DNA of 37,980 nt from an uncultured Selenomonadales bacterium (GTDB lineage: Bacteria > Bacillota > Negativicutes > Selenomonadales > Selenomonadaceae), in the NCBI GenBank assembly GCA_946407095.1, contig CAMJMR010000024.1, forward strand, positions 1 to 37,980, given 5' to 3'. Of the stretch, positions 19,601 to 25,911 are shown piece after piece. Position numbers and translations under genes: made by a program. Below the pieces are notes generated by a model. That model was not told the DNA's origin, made no database searches, and was given only the letters and a program-made list of their open reading frames with translations. Position 1 is the first letter of the stretch. Each line of letters starts with the position of its first letter.

Positions 19601-19897
19601 GTTCAAGCCCGCCTGTCCGCCGAGCGTAGCAAGCAAGCCGTCGGGGCGTTCCTTTTCGATTATCGCGGTCAAGAAGTCGACGGTCAGCGGCTCAATGTAA
19701 ACGCGGTCGGCAATGTTGGCGTCGGTCATTATCGTCGCGGGATTTGAATTGACGAGGACGACTTCCAAGCCCTCCTCCTTCAGCGAACGACACGCTTGCG
19801 AGCCCGCGTAATCGAACTCCGCCGCCTGCCCTATAACTATCGGCCCCGAACCGATGACGATTATTTTGTTGAGATTTTTTTTCTTAGGCAAGGTCAA
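16661..19897 (-). CDS. carB: Carbamoyl-phosphate synthase large subunit
   Basis: 1,078 residues, full family length. Two homologous ATP-grasp halves, each starting with the nucleotide motif ([20 protein letters not shown] near residue 13; [20 protein letters not shown] near 560), make carboxy-phosphate and phosphorylate carbamate. The oligomerisation domain lies between about 400 and 550 and the MGS-like allosteric domain covers the last 140 residues ([20 protein letters not shown]...). It forms carbamoyl phosphate from bicarbonate, two ATP and ammonia delivered by CarA, for pyrimidines and arginine. The start overlaps the carA stop by four bases (ATGA) and its stop overlaps brnT in the same way. 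Confidence 0.98.
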   Translation of the reverse strand: MTLPKKKNLNKIIVIGSGPIVIGQAAEFDYAGSQACRSLKEEGLEVVLVNSNPATIMTDANIADRVYIEPLTVDFLTAIIEKERPDGLLATLGGQAGLNLAVQLAESGALEKYSVELLGTSIEAIKKAEDRELFKETMERIGEPIPESTIVEDIHGAIDFANKIGYPLIVRPAYTLGGTGGGIVNNEEELIETTLRGLKYSMIGQVLIERSIAGWKEIEYEVMRDGNDTCITICSMENFDPVGVHTGDSIVVAPTQTLNDHEYQLLRSASLKIIRALEIEGGCNIQFALDPKSDNYYVIEVNPRVSRSSALASKATGYPIAKVSVKIAIGYTLDEIVNAVTKKTKACFEPSVDYIVVKFPRWPFDKFVYADTTLGTQMKATGEVMSLDRCFEGAILKAVRSLEIGVNRLHMDKMDDWDNERIKKRLSRIDDERLFLIAEALRRGVATVEEIAEITKIDRWFIDKIKNITDMEVRLKKGEPLTAKTLREAKLIGLADKSISELTGTPVNEIRDMRKQFRILPVYKMVDTCAAEFEAMTPYYYSTYRGEVDEVEVSDKRKIVVLGSGPIRIGQGVEFDYCSVHSVWALREAGIEAIIINNNPETVSTDFDISDKLYFEPLTTEDVLNIIDKEHPDGVIVQFGGQTAINLAASLAAAGVKIFGTSVDNIDRAEDRERFDEMLTELGIPRPKGISVTNLDDAIRGAASIGYPVMVRPSYVLGGRAMEIVYNEEELRDYMSRAVKVTPDHPVLVDRYMQGTEVEVDAISDGVDVVIPGIMEHVERAGVHSGDSIAVYPPQTLPSKIIYTISDYTKRMALALNVKGLLNIQYVVADGRVYVIEVNPRSSRTVPFLSKVTNIKMVNVATRIALGATIKELGYYPGLVEPKPYVAVKAPVFSFAKMQDVDISLGPEMKSTGEVMGIDYHYARALYKAITGAGISIPKNGCILFTVADKDKEEMKQLAKAFSELGFKIVATEGTARALQSIGINAEIVGKVHQRSTDIIQMIKLGKIHMVVNTQAPGKHVAKDGFRIRRATVELGVPCFTSLDTAWEVMRVLSFMRDRRLVYSLAIQDYVGGGDALA

Positions 19898-20976
19898 ACC
19901 CCCTTAGCACTGCGCATATTATCTATGAATTCGTCGAACAAACGGACGCTGTCGTTGGGACCGGGCGCGGCTTCGGGATGATACTGCACCGAGCTTATCG
20001 GCAAGGACGCATGACGGAGCCCTTCAATCGTGCCGTCGTTCAGCGAAATGTGCGTGACTTTGACGGGCAAGCCTTTCAGCGATTTGAGTTCAATGGCGTA
20101 GCCGTGATTTTGCGAGGTTATGGCAACCTTGCCCGTTTCCAGATTCTTGACGGGCTGGTTGGAGCCGCGATGCCCGAATTTGAGCTTGTAGGTGTTCGCG
20201 CCCATTGCCAACGCCAAAATCTGATGACCGAGGCAAATGCCGAAAATCGGACGCTTGCCGATAAGCCGCTTGACGGTTTGAATCGCGTCGGGCACGTCCT
20301 TGGGGTCGCCGGGGCCGTTCGACAGGAAAATGCCGTCGGGCTTTAGCGCAAGAATTTCTTCGGCAGTCGTCTTGGCAGGCACGACCGTCACGCGGCAGTT
20401 CAGTTTGCGCAGGGCGTCGAGGATGTTGCGCTTGATACCGAAGTCCATCGTCACGACGTTTAGCGCGTTCTTGCCCGCGTCAATCGAGTAGCTTACTGGC
20501 GTCGTCACCATTTCGACGACGTTCTTGCGAATCGGCAACGCCATCATTTCGTTAATCGTGTTCTGCGAAGTGTATTCGCTGACAATGACGCCCTTCATGG
20601 TGCCCGCCGAGCGAATTTTTTTCGTCAAGGCGCGCGTGTCGACGTCGTAGAGGCAAGGAATTTTTTCCGCCGTGAGGAATTCGGACAAAGTCTTTTGCAT
20701 GGACGAGCTGGACGGCTTTTCGCACAGTTCGTCAATCACGAGCCCGCCGACGAAACTTTTGCGACTCTGATTGAATTGCTTGGCAGTGCCGTAGTTTCCG
20801 ATTAGCGGGTAAGTCAGCGTGACGATTTGCCTGCAATAGGACGGGTCGGTCAAAATTTCTTGATAGCCGGTCATGCCCGTGTTGAAGACGACTTCGCCTT
20901 CGGTTGTGGCATTTGAGCCGCCGAACAGTTGCCCGCGAAACGTCGTGCCGTCCGCCAGTATCAATTTCCCTTTCAA
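19894..20976 (-). CDS. carA: Carbamoyl-phosphate synthase small (glutaminase) subunit
   Basis: 360 residues. The N-terminal CPSase domain begins [20 protein letters not shown] and contains [20 protein letters not shown]. The class I amidotransferase domain (about 175-360) has the nucleophile in [15 protein letters not shown] near residue 255 and the His/Glu pair in [15 protein letters not shown] near 340. It hydrolyses glutamine and channels ammonia to CarB. I favour TTG at 20976, five bases after AGGTGA, which gives the usual 'MKGKLIL' N-terminus; a GTG three codons upstream is the alternative. First gene of the carA-carB-brnT-antitoxin-GT61 operon. The leader of about 45 bases shows no PyrR-type attenuator or leader peptide. 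Confidence 0.96.
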   Translation of the reverse strand: MKGKLILADGTTFRGQLFGGSNATTEGEVVFNTGMTGYQEILTDPSYCRQIVTLTYPLIGNYGTAKQFNQSRKSFVGGLVIDELCEKPSSSSMQKTLSEFLTAEKIPCLYDVDTRALTKKIRSAGTMKGVIVSEYTSQNTINEMMALPIRKNVVEMVTTPVSYSIDAGKNALNVVTMDFGIKRNILDALRKLNCRVTVVPAKTTAEEILALKPDGIFLSNGPGDPKDVPDAIQTVKRLIGKRPIFGICLGHQILALAMGANTYKLKFGHRGSNQPVKNLETGKVAITSQNHGYAIELKSLKGLPVKVTHISLNDGTIEGLRHASLPISSVQYHPEAAPGPNDSVRLFDEFIDNMRSAKGV

Positions 20977-21025
20977 AGTCTTCACCTACTAAATCTAAAA
21001 TTATTTTGTTATACTTACGAAGAAA

Positions 21026-21054
21026 GTTTATCACACGGCAAGCGGCGTTGCAAA
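21026..21054 (-). promoter_or_regulatory. Putative promoter of the carAB operon
   Basis: On the minus strand TTGCAA (21049-21054), 17 bp, TAAACT (21026-21031), followed by a short A+T-rich leader to carA. The -10 match is moderate. Confidence 0.5.
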
Positions 21055-21089
21055 TTATTTTCGCGTCACCGTCGAATAATTCTGTATAC

Positions 21090-21304
21090 AATGCCCTTTC
21101 GTTGGCTAAGCAAAAGGGCTCAAAGACAGCTTTAATGTTTATTACCTACTTTCTTTGACCGAGCAAAGAAAGTAGCAAAGAAACTCGCCTCGCGGGGGCG
21201 GAAGCCGACCACTGACGAAACGCCCGCGCTACCCGAAACCATCTGTGCCGGCAAAGAAACATCCCTGTTTCTGTTGCCGGCGGCCGTCATCCATGACGGC
21301 CTCT
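21090..21304 (+). repeat. Dispersed hairpin repeat, copy 3
   Basis: It lies between divergent carA and comF. Parts in order: ATGCCCTTTCGT...AAAAGGGC hairpin (also at 12344-12372), CTACTTTCTTTG (21146-21157) / CAAAGAAAGTAG (21164-21175), the CGCCTCGCGGGGGCG hairpin, GTGCCGGCAAAGAAAC...TTGCCGGC, and GGCCGTCATCCATGACGGCC (21282-21301). All lie in the same order as copy 2. It ends 27 bp before the comF start, so it may form the comF mRNA leader. Confidence 0.8.
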
Positions 21305-21330
21305 TAATTCAAGAATTGGAGGGAATGGCT

Positions 21331-22020
21331 ATGAAATTTTTGCTTGAGTTGTGGCAGGCAGCGATTTATTTTCTGTTCCCGCCGAGGTGCCCGAATTGTC
21401 GGGAGATGGTCGACGAACGCTATCAGCTCTGCGCGGCGTGCGAGCCGAAAATTTTGCGCGTCGATTTTTATTCGCGGCCGCCCGCGCCGCTTGATAAAGT
21501 CTTGCGCGTGACGCGTTACCGTGAAGGCTCAAGAGCACTCCTCCACAAGCTCAAGTTCGATAACAACTTGAACGTCGTGCCCGCGCTGAAAAAAATCCTC
21601 AACGACGTTTCAAGTCGCGAGGAAGTTTCGGAACTGCTTAAAGGCGTCGACTTCGCCGTGCCCGTGCCGCTTCACCAGGAACGCCTCAAGGAGCGCGGAT
21701 TCAATCAGACGGAAAAAATTTTCGGCGATTGGTTGGCGCGGAAAAATCTGTCGCTGAAAAATATTTTGGTCAGGACGCACGCAACGCCCAAGCTGTTCAG
21801 CCTCGGCAAGGCGGAGCGCGAAAAAATTTTGTCGGGAGCGTTCGCGGCGGCTGAAGGCGTCGACCTGCGCGGTCAAAGCGTCCTAATCGTCGACGACATT
21901 TTCACGACCGGCACGACTTGCAAGGAATGCGCCAAAGTTTTGAAAGACCTCGGCGCGGAAAAAGTTTCGGTGCTTGCCTTCGCCGCCGACTTCGACGACA
22001 ATCTCGGTAAACAAGCTTGA
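21331..22020 (+). CDS. comF: ComF family amidophosphoribosyltransferase-like protein
   Basis: 229 residues. The N-terminal zinc-finger-like part is CPNC...CAAC (residues 17-42). The phosphoribosyltransferase domain carries the PRPP motif SVLIVDDIFTTGTTCKECAK near residues 189-208, and the ComF signature PVPLHQERLKERGFNQTEKI is near 110. In Bacillus the homologue acts in late competence with the ComFA helicase; here comEC is nearby but no comFA is visible. ATG 21331 is seven bases after GGAGGG; an in-frame ATG at 21325 is too close to it. The last residues (NLGKQA) appear to be a replacement tail: the sequence coding the original end recurs beyond a REP-like element at 22086-22136, where it would read NLSSVNQRREV. 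Confidence 0.92.
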   Translation: MKFLLELWQAAIYFLFPPRCPNCREMVDERYQLCAACEPKILRVDFYSRPPAPLDKVLRVTRYREGSRALLHKLKFDNNLNVVPALKKILNDVSSREEVSELLKGVDFAVPVPLHQERLKERGFNQTEKIFGDWLARKNLSLKNILVRTHATPKLFSLGKAEREKILSGAFAAAEGVDLRGQSVLIVDDIFTTGTTCKECAKVLKDLGAEKVSVLAFAADFDDNLGKQA

Positions 22021-22085
22021 ACGCGGCGATGAATTGAAGTCGTAAGCGGGTTGGGCGCGTCATCTGGATGCAACGTCACGTTGCC
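22013..22085 (+). repeat. REP-like 3'-end element, copy after comF
   Basis: About 73 bp from AAGCTT, spanning the comF stop, through CGCGGCGAT and GGGCGCG to GGATGCAACGTCACGTTGCC. It aligns end to end with 28243-28316. A perfect 21-bp repeat of the upstream comF tail (21984-22004) follows at 22086-22106. Confidence 0.85.
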
Positions 22086-22107
22086 CGCCGACTTCGACGA
22101 CAATCTT

Positions 22108-22539
22108 TCAAGCGTCAATCAGCGGCGCGAAGTTTGAATCGCTCAACAGCTCATCCGTCTCCGAAACCGTCTTGCCGTTCTCAAGCGCGAAGATAATCAC
22201 CGCGTCCCACGTGTCGCGAACGTAAAGCTTGCTGTGCCCCGCGTAGTAAAGCAGATAATCCGTCTCCTTGGGCGTCAGCTTCATTGCCAGGGCAAGCGAT
22301 AAAACTTTTTCGCGCGAGGGATTTTTTCTGCCCGCGAAGATGTGAGGCGCGTAATCGGGCTTGAGCAGCGAATCGCGAATCACTTGCGCCCGCGTCAGAT
22401 TTTTTTCGGCAAGCAAGCGTCTCAAGTATTCGGCAAGCGTGTAATTGCGAAGATTTTCGGCGTTCGCGTCCAGGAAGGCTTTCACGTCGTCGGCTTCGGT
22501 CAATTCGTGTTCAAGCTGCGCGGTGTCCTTGGCAGTCAT
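22108..22539 (-). CDS. Helix-turn-helix (XRE-like) protein, divergent from the kinase
   Basis: 143 residues. An acidic N-terminal part (residues 1-45) precedes a lambda-repressor-like fold, about 45-105: LAEYLRRLLAEKNLTRAQVIRDSLLKPDYAPHIFAGRKNPSREKVLSLALAMKLTPKETDYLLYYAG. The second half describes a cytoplasmic regulator or adaptor rather than a membrane protein. ATG 22539 is eight bases after GGAGG; an upstream in-frame ATG at 22575 lacks one. It is back to back with the Ser/Thr kinase across 62 bp, so the two probably share control and may act together, for example as kinase substrate. Its stop abuts the displaced comF tail. Function unproven. Confidence 0.8.
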   Translation of the reverse strand: MTAKDTAQLEHELTEADDVKAFLDANAENLRNYTLAEYLRRLLAEKNLTRAQVIRDSLLKPDYAPHIFAGRKNPSREKVLSLALAMKLTPKETDYLLYYAGHSKLYVRDTWDAVIIFALENGKTVSETDELLSDSNFAPLIDA

Positions 22540-22601
22540 GGTTATCGCCTCCGTTTTTGCGAAATCGTATCGCAAGCCCGCGCGAAAGGCAAGGTGCGCT
22601 C

Positions 22602-24143
22602 ATGAAAAAAAACGTTTCAGAGTTTCTTGAATTCCGCTACGAAAAACTGAAATTGCTCAAGCGTTCGGGGCGCGGCGAAGTGTGGCTTGCTTCGACAAGA
22701 CAGAGCGGCGACCTCGTGATACTAAAGCGCGTGGCGGCGACGGGCTTGCCCTACGACGTGATAAGAGCGTCCGACTTCACACTGCCCGCGAAAGTTTTGT
22801 ACTGCGCGGCGGACGAATCGGAAACGGTCATCGTCGAAGAATTCATTCAAGGCGAAACTTTGCTTGCGCGGCTGGAGCGGCGACAATTCCTAAGCGAGGA
22901 GGAGGCGCGGGCGATACTCTTGCAGATGTGCGACGGGCTTGCGGAACTTCACGCGCAAAACATAATCCACCGCGACATAAAGCCGTCGAACATGATTTTG
23001 CAGGGCGACAGGGTTAGATTGATTGACTTCGACGCCGCGCGGATTTTCAAGGACGGCAAGGAAGCCGACACCAACCTTTTGGGCACGAAGGGCTACGCGC
23101 CGCCCGAACAATTCGGCTACGGGCAGACCGACCAACGCAGCGACATTTACGCGCTGGGCGTCACGATTAAAGTTTTGCTCGGCGGGAACGGCAGTGCGCG
23201 GCTCAAAAAAATTTTGGATAAGTGCACCGACCGCGACCAAGACGACCGCTATCAAAACGTCGACGAACTCAAGGACGCCTTGACGACGGACGACCTCGAC
23301 GACTCGGAAACGGAATTGTCGGCGGGCGATTCGCGCAAGGCACTGTTTTTTTTGGCGACAAGGGTTTTGTGGTTCATCGTTCGCCAATATCTCAACGCGC
23401 GGCTGATCGTCTTGACGGCAGGAATTTTTTTGTTGGCAAGCTCGCAAACGCTCGACCGCGCAGAAAATCCCTCGGAGGAAGTCGTCACGCAAGCAGAAAC
23501 TTCGTCCGAAGAAAAGCCGCCGCCCGCGCAGGTTGACGCCGTAAAATTCCCCGACATAGCCGCGCCGTCAATCGAACAGCCCGCCGTTGACTTGCCGCAA
23601 CCTTCGACGCTCGACTTGCCGCCCGCCAAAAAATTTTCGTTGCCCGCGCAGGACGACGCCATAAAATTCCCCAAAATAACTTTGCCGCCGACGGAGCCGA
23701 ATCCGCTTGAACTCAAGCCCGCGCCCGCGCCGCAACCCTTGCCGACGCCGCCAACACCTTCGGGGCAACTCAAGACGGCATTGTACATGAACGGCGCGCC
23801 GTTCGACCAATTCGCGCACATGAACGAAAACGTAAGGATGTCCCGCGACCAATGGCGGCGAACGCAAGCGCGACTGCACATAACCAACGACACAGGCACC
23901 GTCTGGAAGAATCCGACGATAAAATTCACCTTGGGGCAAAATTGGGGCGAAGGCACGGTCAAGGAGACGCGAACGGCGGCATCGCTTGCGCCGGGCGAAT
24001 CGACGGATTTTGTCATACCGTTTGAGTTGCTTAACGTTTCGGAGCGCGAAAACACTTCAACTTACATTCAGATTTGGCTAAGCGGCGACGAATCCAAAAT
24101 GGACGAGCATTATTGGGGCGCGTGGTTCGATATGACAGACTAA
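22602..24143 (+). CDS. Membrane-bound eukaryotic-like Ser/Thr protein kinase
   Basis: 513 residues. The kinase domain covers about 12-230, with glycine-rich loop SGRGEVWLA (22-30), Lys42 in VILKRVA, catalytic loop HRDIKPSN near 123-130, DFD in place of DFG near 141, and APPEQFG activation segment. I see no clear alpha-C glutamate; the N-lobe between Lys42 and VIVEEF is short. A hydrophobic segment (about 248-285, ending LIVLTAGIFLLASS) crosses the membrane. It is followed by a Pro-rich linker of about 110 residues and an outer domain of about 125 residues (QARLHITNDTGTVWKNPTIK, then LAPGESTDFVIPFELL), resembling an Ig-like fold. Such kinases sense the envelope. ATG 22602 has only a weak AAGG site. 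Eight-base A and T runs lie at codons 2-4 and near 23346. Confidence 0.88.
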   Translation: MKKNVSEFLEFRYEKLKLLKRSGRGEVWLASTRQSGDLVILKRVAATGLPYDVIRASDFTLPAKVLYCAADESETVIVEEFIQGETLLARLERRQFLSEEEARAILLQMCDGLAELHAQNIIHRDIKPSNMILQGDRVRLIDFDAARIFKDGKEADTNLLGTKGYAPPEQFGYGQTDQRSDIYALGVTIKVLLGGNGSARLKKILDKCTDRDQDDRYQNVDELKDALTTDDLDDSETELSAGDSRKALFFLATRVLWFIVRQYLNARLIVLTAGIFLLASSQTLDRAENPSEEVVTQAETSSEEKPPPAQVDAVKFPDIAAPSIEQPAVDLPQPSTLDLPPAKKFSLPAQDDAIKFPKITLPPTEPNPLELKPAPAPQPLPTPPTPSGQLKTALYMNGAPFDQFAHMNENVRMSRDQWRRTQARLHITNDTGTVWKNPTIKFTLGQNWGEGTVKETRTAASLAPGESTDFVIPFELLNVSERENTSTYIQIWLSGDESKMDEHYWGAWFDMTD

Positions 24144-24147
24144 AAAA

Positions 24148-24188
24148 AATTTCGCCTTGTACCCGCGAGGTACTGTGACGGCGGAATT
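24148..24188. other. Two-stem hairpin after the kinase gene
   Basis: Outer arms AATTTCGCC/GGCGGAATT (nine pairs, one G-T) enclose an inner stem GTACC-CGCGA-GGTAC. On the minus strand it is followed by eight T's, but no minus-strand gene enters from the right; on the plus strand it lacks a T run. The inner motif ACCCGCGAGGTACT recurs at 24424-24437. The rest of 24144-24340 shows only a 40-codon ORF (24198-24320) without a convincing ribosome binding site. Confidence 0.55.
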
Positions 24189-24340
24189 CAAGAGCTTATG
24201 ATGTTCGGCAACGGCGGAAGTTTTTTCAGTTCCACAGCCGAACTCGAAATTTTTGTTGATTCCCTCTCGCCGCGCAAAAGACGGTTCAAGCTGTCGTCCT
24301 TCCCGCACGGGATACATTGACTTTCAAGGAGGCGTTAAGC

Positions 24341-24370
24341 ATGGGTGAAGTTATAATTGCCATCGACTAA
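24341..24370 (+). CDS. Nine-codon ORF MGEVIIAID, module copy 1
   Basis: ATG to TAA encodes MGEVIIAID, preceded by a near-perfect site AAGGAGG (24326-24332) eight bases upstream and followed after 10 bp by a strong terminator. The whole unit recurs at 25559-25626 with peptide MGEVIILVG. Conservation of ribosome binding site, start, peptide and stop suggests translation. It could be a leader peptide, a tiny functional peptide, or part of a regulatory RNA. I do not recognise it. Confidence 0.5.
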   Translation: MGEVIIAID

Positions 24371-24380
24371 AAATTTTCGG

Positions 24381-24408
24381 GCTCGTTCCACTCGGAGCGG
24401 GCTTTTTT
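24381..24408 (+). terminator. Terminator of module copy 1
   Basis: Stem GCTCGTTCC/GGAGCGGGC (two G-T pairs) with loop ACTC, then TTTTTT. It is identical to 25599-25626 and would separate the nine-codon ORF from the glycine-zipper gene at 24504. Confidence 0.85.
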
Positions 24409-24503
24409 GTTGGCGAAGGCTACCCGCGAGGTACTCGTCCGACAAAAATTTTTTTCGTACAATGGGTTCAGTCAAAATTTTTCTCGGCAGGGAGATTAAA
24501 ACT

Positions 24504-24761
24504 ATGTGGTTTGGCAGAAATTCAAGTAGAGGTTTCTTAGACGTGTTGGATGACGGCAGACGCGATGCCGTCAGCAGGACGGTTTACAGAATGCCCGACG
24601 GCTCGGAAAGGACGACGACGGAGATTAAACCCTCGGCAAGCGGCGCGAAGGCAGGAGCGGCGGCGGGCGCAGTTATCGGCAGTGCTGTCCCCGTAGTCGG
24701 CACGGTAGCGGGCGCGCTCGTTGGCGGCATCGTCGGCTTTATCTTCGGTCCCGCAGATTAA
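24504..24761 (+). CDS. Small glycine-zipper membrane protein
   Basis: 85 residues. A charged N-terminal half (FGRNSSRGFLDVLDDGRRDAVS...) is followed by a long Gly/Ala-rich hydrophobic segment, GAKAGAAAGAVIGSAVPVVGTVAGALVGGIVGFIFG (residues 48-82), with repeated GxxxG spacing typical of glycine-zipper helices that pack in membranes. ATG 24504 follows GGGAGATTAAAACT. First of three closely spaced small genes (three and 15 bases apart) that look like one operon. Function unknown. Confidence 0.8.
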   Translation: MWFGRNSSRGFLDVLDDGRRDAVSRTVYRMPDGSERTTTEIKPSASGAKAGAAAGAVIGSAVPVVGTVAGALVGGIVGFIFGPAD

Positions 24762-24764
24762 GTC

Positions 24765-24962
24765 ATGCGCACGGCAGGAATTATATTCGCCGTAATTTTT
24801 CTGTTGTTGGCGGGCAGTGCGGGATTAAAATTTTTGCTGTTCCTCTGCTCGCTCACGGGATTGATTGTCGGCTTGATTTTTCTGTTTGTCTGCACGCCGC
24901 TCGGAGTGTTCTTGGAAATTTTTTGCGGGATAATGTTGGAAATTTTACTTTCAAGCTTCTGA
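24765..24962 (+). CDS. Small two-helix membrane protein
   Basis: A 65-residue, almost entirely hydrophobic protein with two or three predicted membrane segments (TAGIIFAVIFLLLAGSAGL, then FLLFLCSLTGLIVGLIFLFV, then VFLEIFCGIMLEILLSSF). It starts three bases after the glycine-zipper stop with no clear ribosome binding site, so it may be translated by coupling. It probably works with its neighbours at the membrane. I recognise no family. Confidence 0.6.
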   Translation: MRTAGIIFAVIFLLLAGSAGLKFLLFLCSLTGLIVGLIFLFVCTPLGVFLEIFCGIMLEILLSSF

Positions 24963-24977
24963 AAGGAGATGTCCTGT

Positions 24978-25223
24978 ATGAAAAAATTATTGCTTGCGGC
25001 ATTGGCGTTGGCGGTTATCGCGTTCGTGCCCGCCGAGGAAGTTGAAATTACGTCGGGCAAAGAAATTCATCTTCACAAGCACGCCGAAGCCTATTCGGTT
25101 ACGTGGCAATGCAGAAATTGCGGCCAACAGATTTACAGCAGCAGTAAGGGGCAGCCGCCCAGAGCGTCATACGGTTGCGGCGGCGAATTCAACAAACAAC
25201 ACGTATGGGAAAGATTGAATTAG
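24978..25223 (+). CDS. Small secreted zinc-ribbon-like protein
   Basis: 81 residues. A Sec signal peptide (KKLLLAALALAVIAFVPAEE; cleavage probably near residue 19) precedes a compact domain with WQCRNCGQQIYSSSKGQPP, then RASYGCGGEFNKQHVWE. CxxC plus a later CG and several His residues could bind one metal ion. ATG 24978 is about nine bases after AAAGGAG; an in-frame ATG at 24969 overlaps that site. Its TAG stop is also the left boundary of the MITE at 25221, so the true C-terminus may once have been different. Confidence 0.72.
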   Translation: MKKLLLAALALAVIAFVPAEEVEITSGKEIHLHKHAEAYSVTWQCRNCGQQIYSSSKGQPPRASYGCGGEFNKQHVWERLN

Positions 25224-25540
25224 GGACTGTTGGTAAATGAAATCGTTCCTTCGATTCGTCGTTTAGCATCTACTTTCTTTGTCTGGGCAAAGAAAGTAGC
25301 AAAGAAACCCACCACTGCGCGTGGAGCGTCTTACCGACCACCGCCGCAATGTCCGCGCTACCCGAAGTCGCTCGTGCCGCTATGAAACCTTCCAGGTTTC
25401 GAGTGGGCGAACGCGCGTCCATGCACGCCCTCATCCCCTGCAACGTCTTTGTTAATTTACCAACACGCCCTAGTTTAACCAACTTAAAGCTATCGAGAAG
25501 CCGAATCCGAATCGCCAATTCAATTTACCAACAGCCCCTA
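25221..25540. mobile_element. MITE with 18-20-bp terminal inverted repeats, TA duplication
   Basis: The left end TAGGGACTGTTGGTAAAT (25221-25238) and the reverse complement of the right end, TAGGGGCTGTTGGTAAAT (25523-25540), match at 17 of 18 positions. Inside lie the dispersed hairpin CTACTTTCTTTG/CAAAGAAAGTAG (25270-25299) and a second, internal TIR-like block near 25442-25458. There is no transposase gene. TA at both edges suggests a TA target duplication, as for IS630/Tc1-like transposases, though assignment is uncertain. It separates the small-protein operon from the second nine-codon module. Confidence 0.82.
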
Positions 25541-25558
25541 AAACAGGAGGCGTTAAGC

Positions 25559-25588
25559 ATGGGCGAAGTTATAATTCTCGTCGGCTAA
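25559..25588 (+). CDS. Nine-codon ORF MGEVIILVG, module copy 2
   Basis: ATG to TAA encodes MGEVIILVG, with CAGGAGG eight bases upstream and the same following AAAATTTTCGG spacer and terminator as copy 1. Against copy 1 the peptide differs at three of nine residues, all at the end, while ribosome binding site, first six codons and terminator are conserved. It begins 18 bp after the MITE's right end. Confidence 0.5.
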   Translation: MGEVIILVG

Positions 25589-25598
25589 AAATTTTCGG

Positions 25599-25626
25599 GC
25601 TCGTTCCACTCGGAGCGGGCTTTTTT
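25599..25626 (+). terminator. Terminator of module copy 2
   Basis: Same stem, loop ACTC and TTTTTT tail as 24381-24408, base for base. Confidence 0.85.
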
Positions 25627-25633
25627 GTTTCCG

Positions 25634-25662
25634 TTGACAACGCGGCGGGCTTGTGATAAATT
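25634..25662 (+). promoter_or_regulatory. Strong promoter of a short RNA upstream of ilvB
   Basis: Consensus TTGACA (25634-25639), 17 bp, TAAATT (25657-25662) with an extended TG at 25654-25655. No ORF with a ribosome binding site follows before a terminator at 25722-25764. Confidence 0.7.
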
Positions 25663-25668
25663 GACGTT

Positions 25669-25764
25669 GCTACTTAGGAAACACCCAACGAACAAGTCTG
25701 ACATATGTAACACAAACGAAGAAAACCCCGCGCAGAGTAGCGAACTGCACGGGGTTTTCGTTTT
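25669..25764 (+). ncRNA. Candidate ~95-nt small RNA or leader RNA
   Basis: Predicted from the consensus promoter at 25634 and the terminator at 25722-25764. The interval carries no ORF beyond an ATG directly followed by TAA at 25704-25709 (CATATGTAAC). It could be an independent sRNA or the 5' end of an attenuated ilvB transcript. I see no T-box or run of Ile/Leu/Val codons. Confidence 0.4.
25722..25764 (+). terminator. Terminator/attenuator hairpin upstream of ilvB
   Basis: AAAACCCCG/CGGGGTTTT encloses a second stem GCAG/CTGC, and TTTTCGTTTT follows. It ends the short RNA. Confidence 0.8.
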
Positions 25765-25825
25765 GCCTAACCGATTGTCAGGGGCAACCGGGAGAACGTT
25801 CTGCTACTTATATCAGAAAATTTTC

Positions 25826-25850
25826 AGCCGCTCAATACGGGCGGCTTTTT
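25826..25850 (+). terminator. Second terminator-like hairpin upstream of ilvB
   Basis: AGCCGC-TCAATACGG-GCGGCT followed by TTTT. It lies two bases before the -35 box of the ilvB promoter, insulating ilvB from upstream transcription. Confidence 0.65.
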
Positions 25851-25851
25851 G

Positions 25852-25880
25852 TTGGCAAAGGGCGGCGTTCGTTGTATAAT
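25852..25880 (+). promoter_or_regulatory. ilvB promoter
   Basis: TTGGCA (25852-25857), 17-bp spacer, perfect TATAAT (25875-25880). The leader is only about 25 bases and holds AAGGAGG at 25897-25903. Confidence 0.75.
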
Positions 25881-25911
25881 CGGCGGCAACAAGCTTAAGG
25901 AGGTTAGAGCT

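Noticed and set aside
24198-24320. 40-codon ORF between the kinase and the first nine-codon module
   Set aside because: No ribosome binding site, no recognisable features, and it ends next to the module's own binding site. Not strong enough to call.
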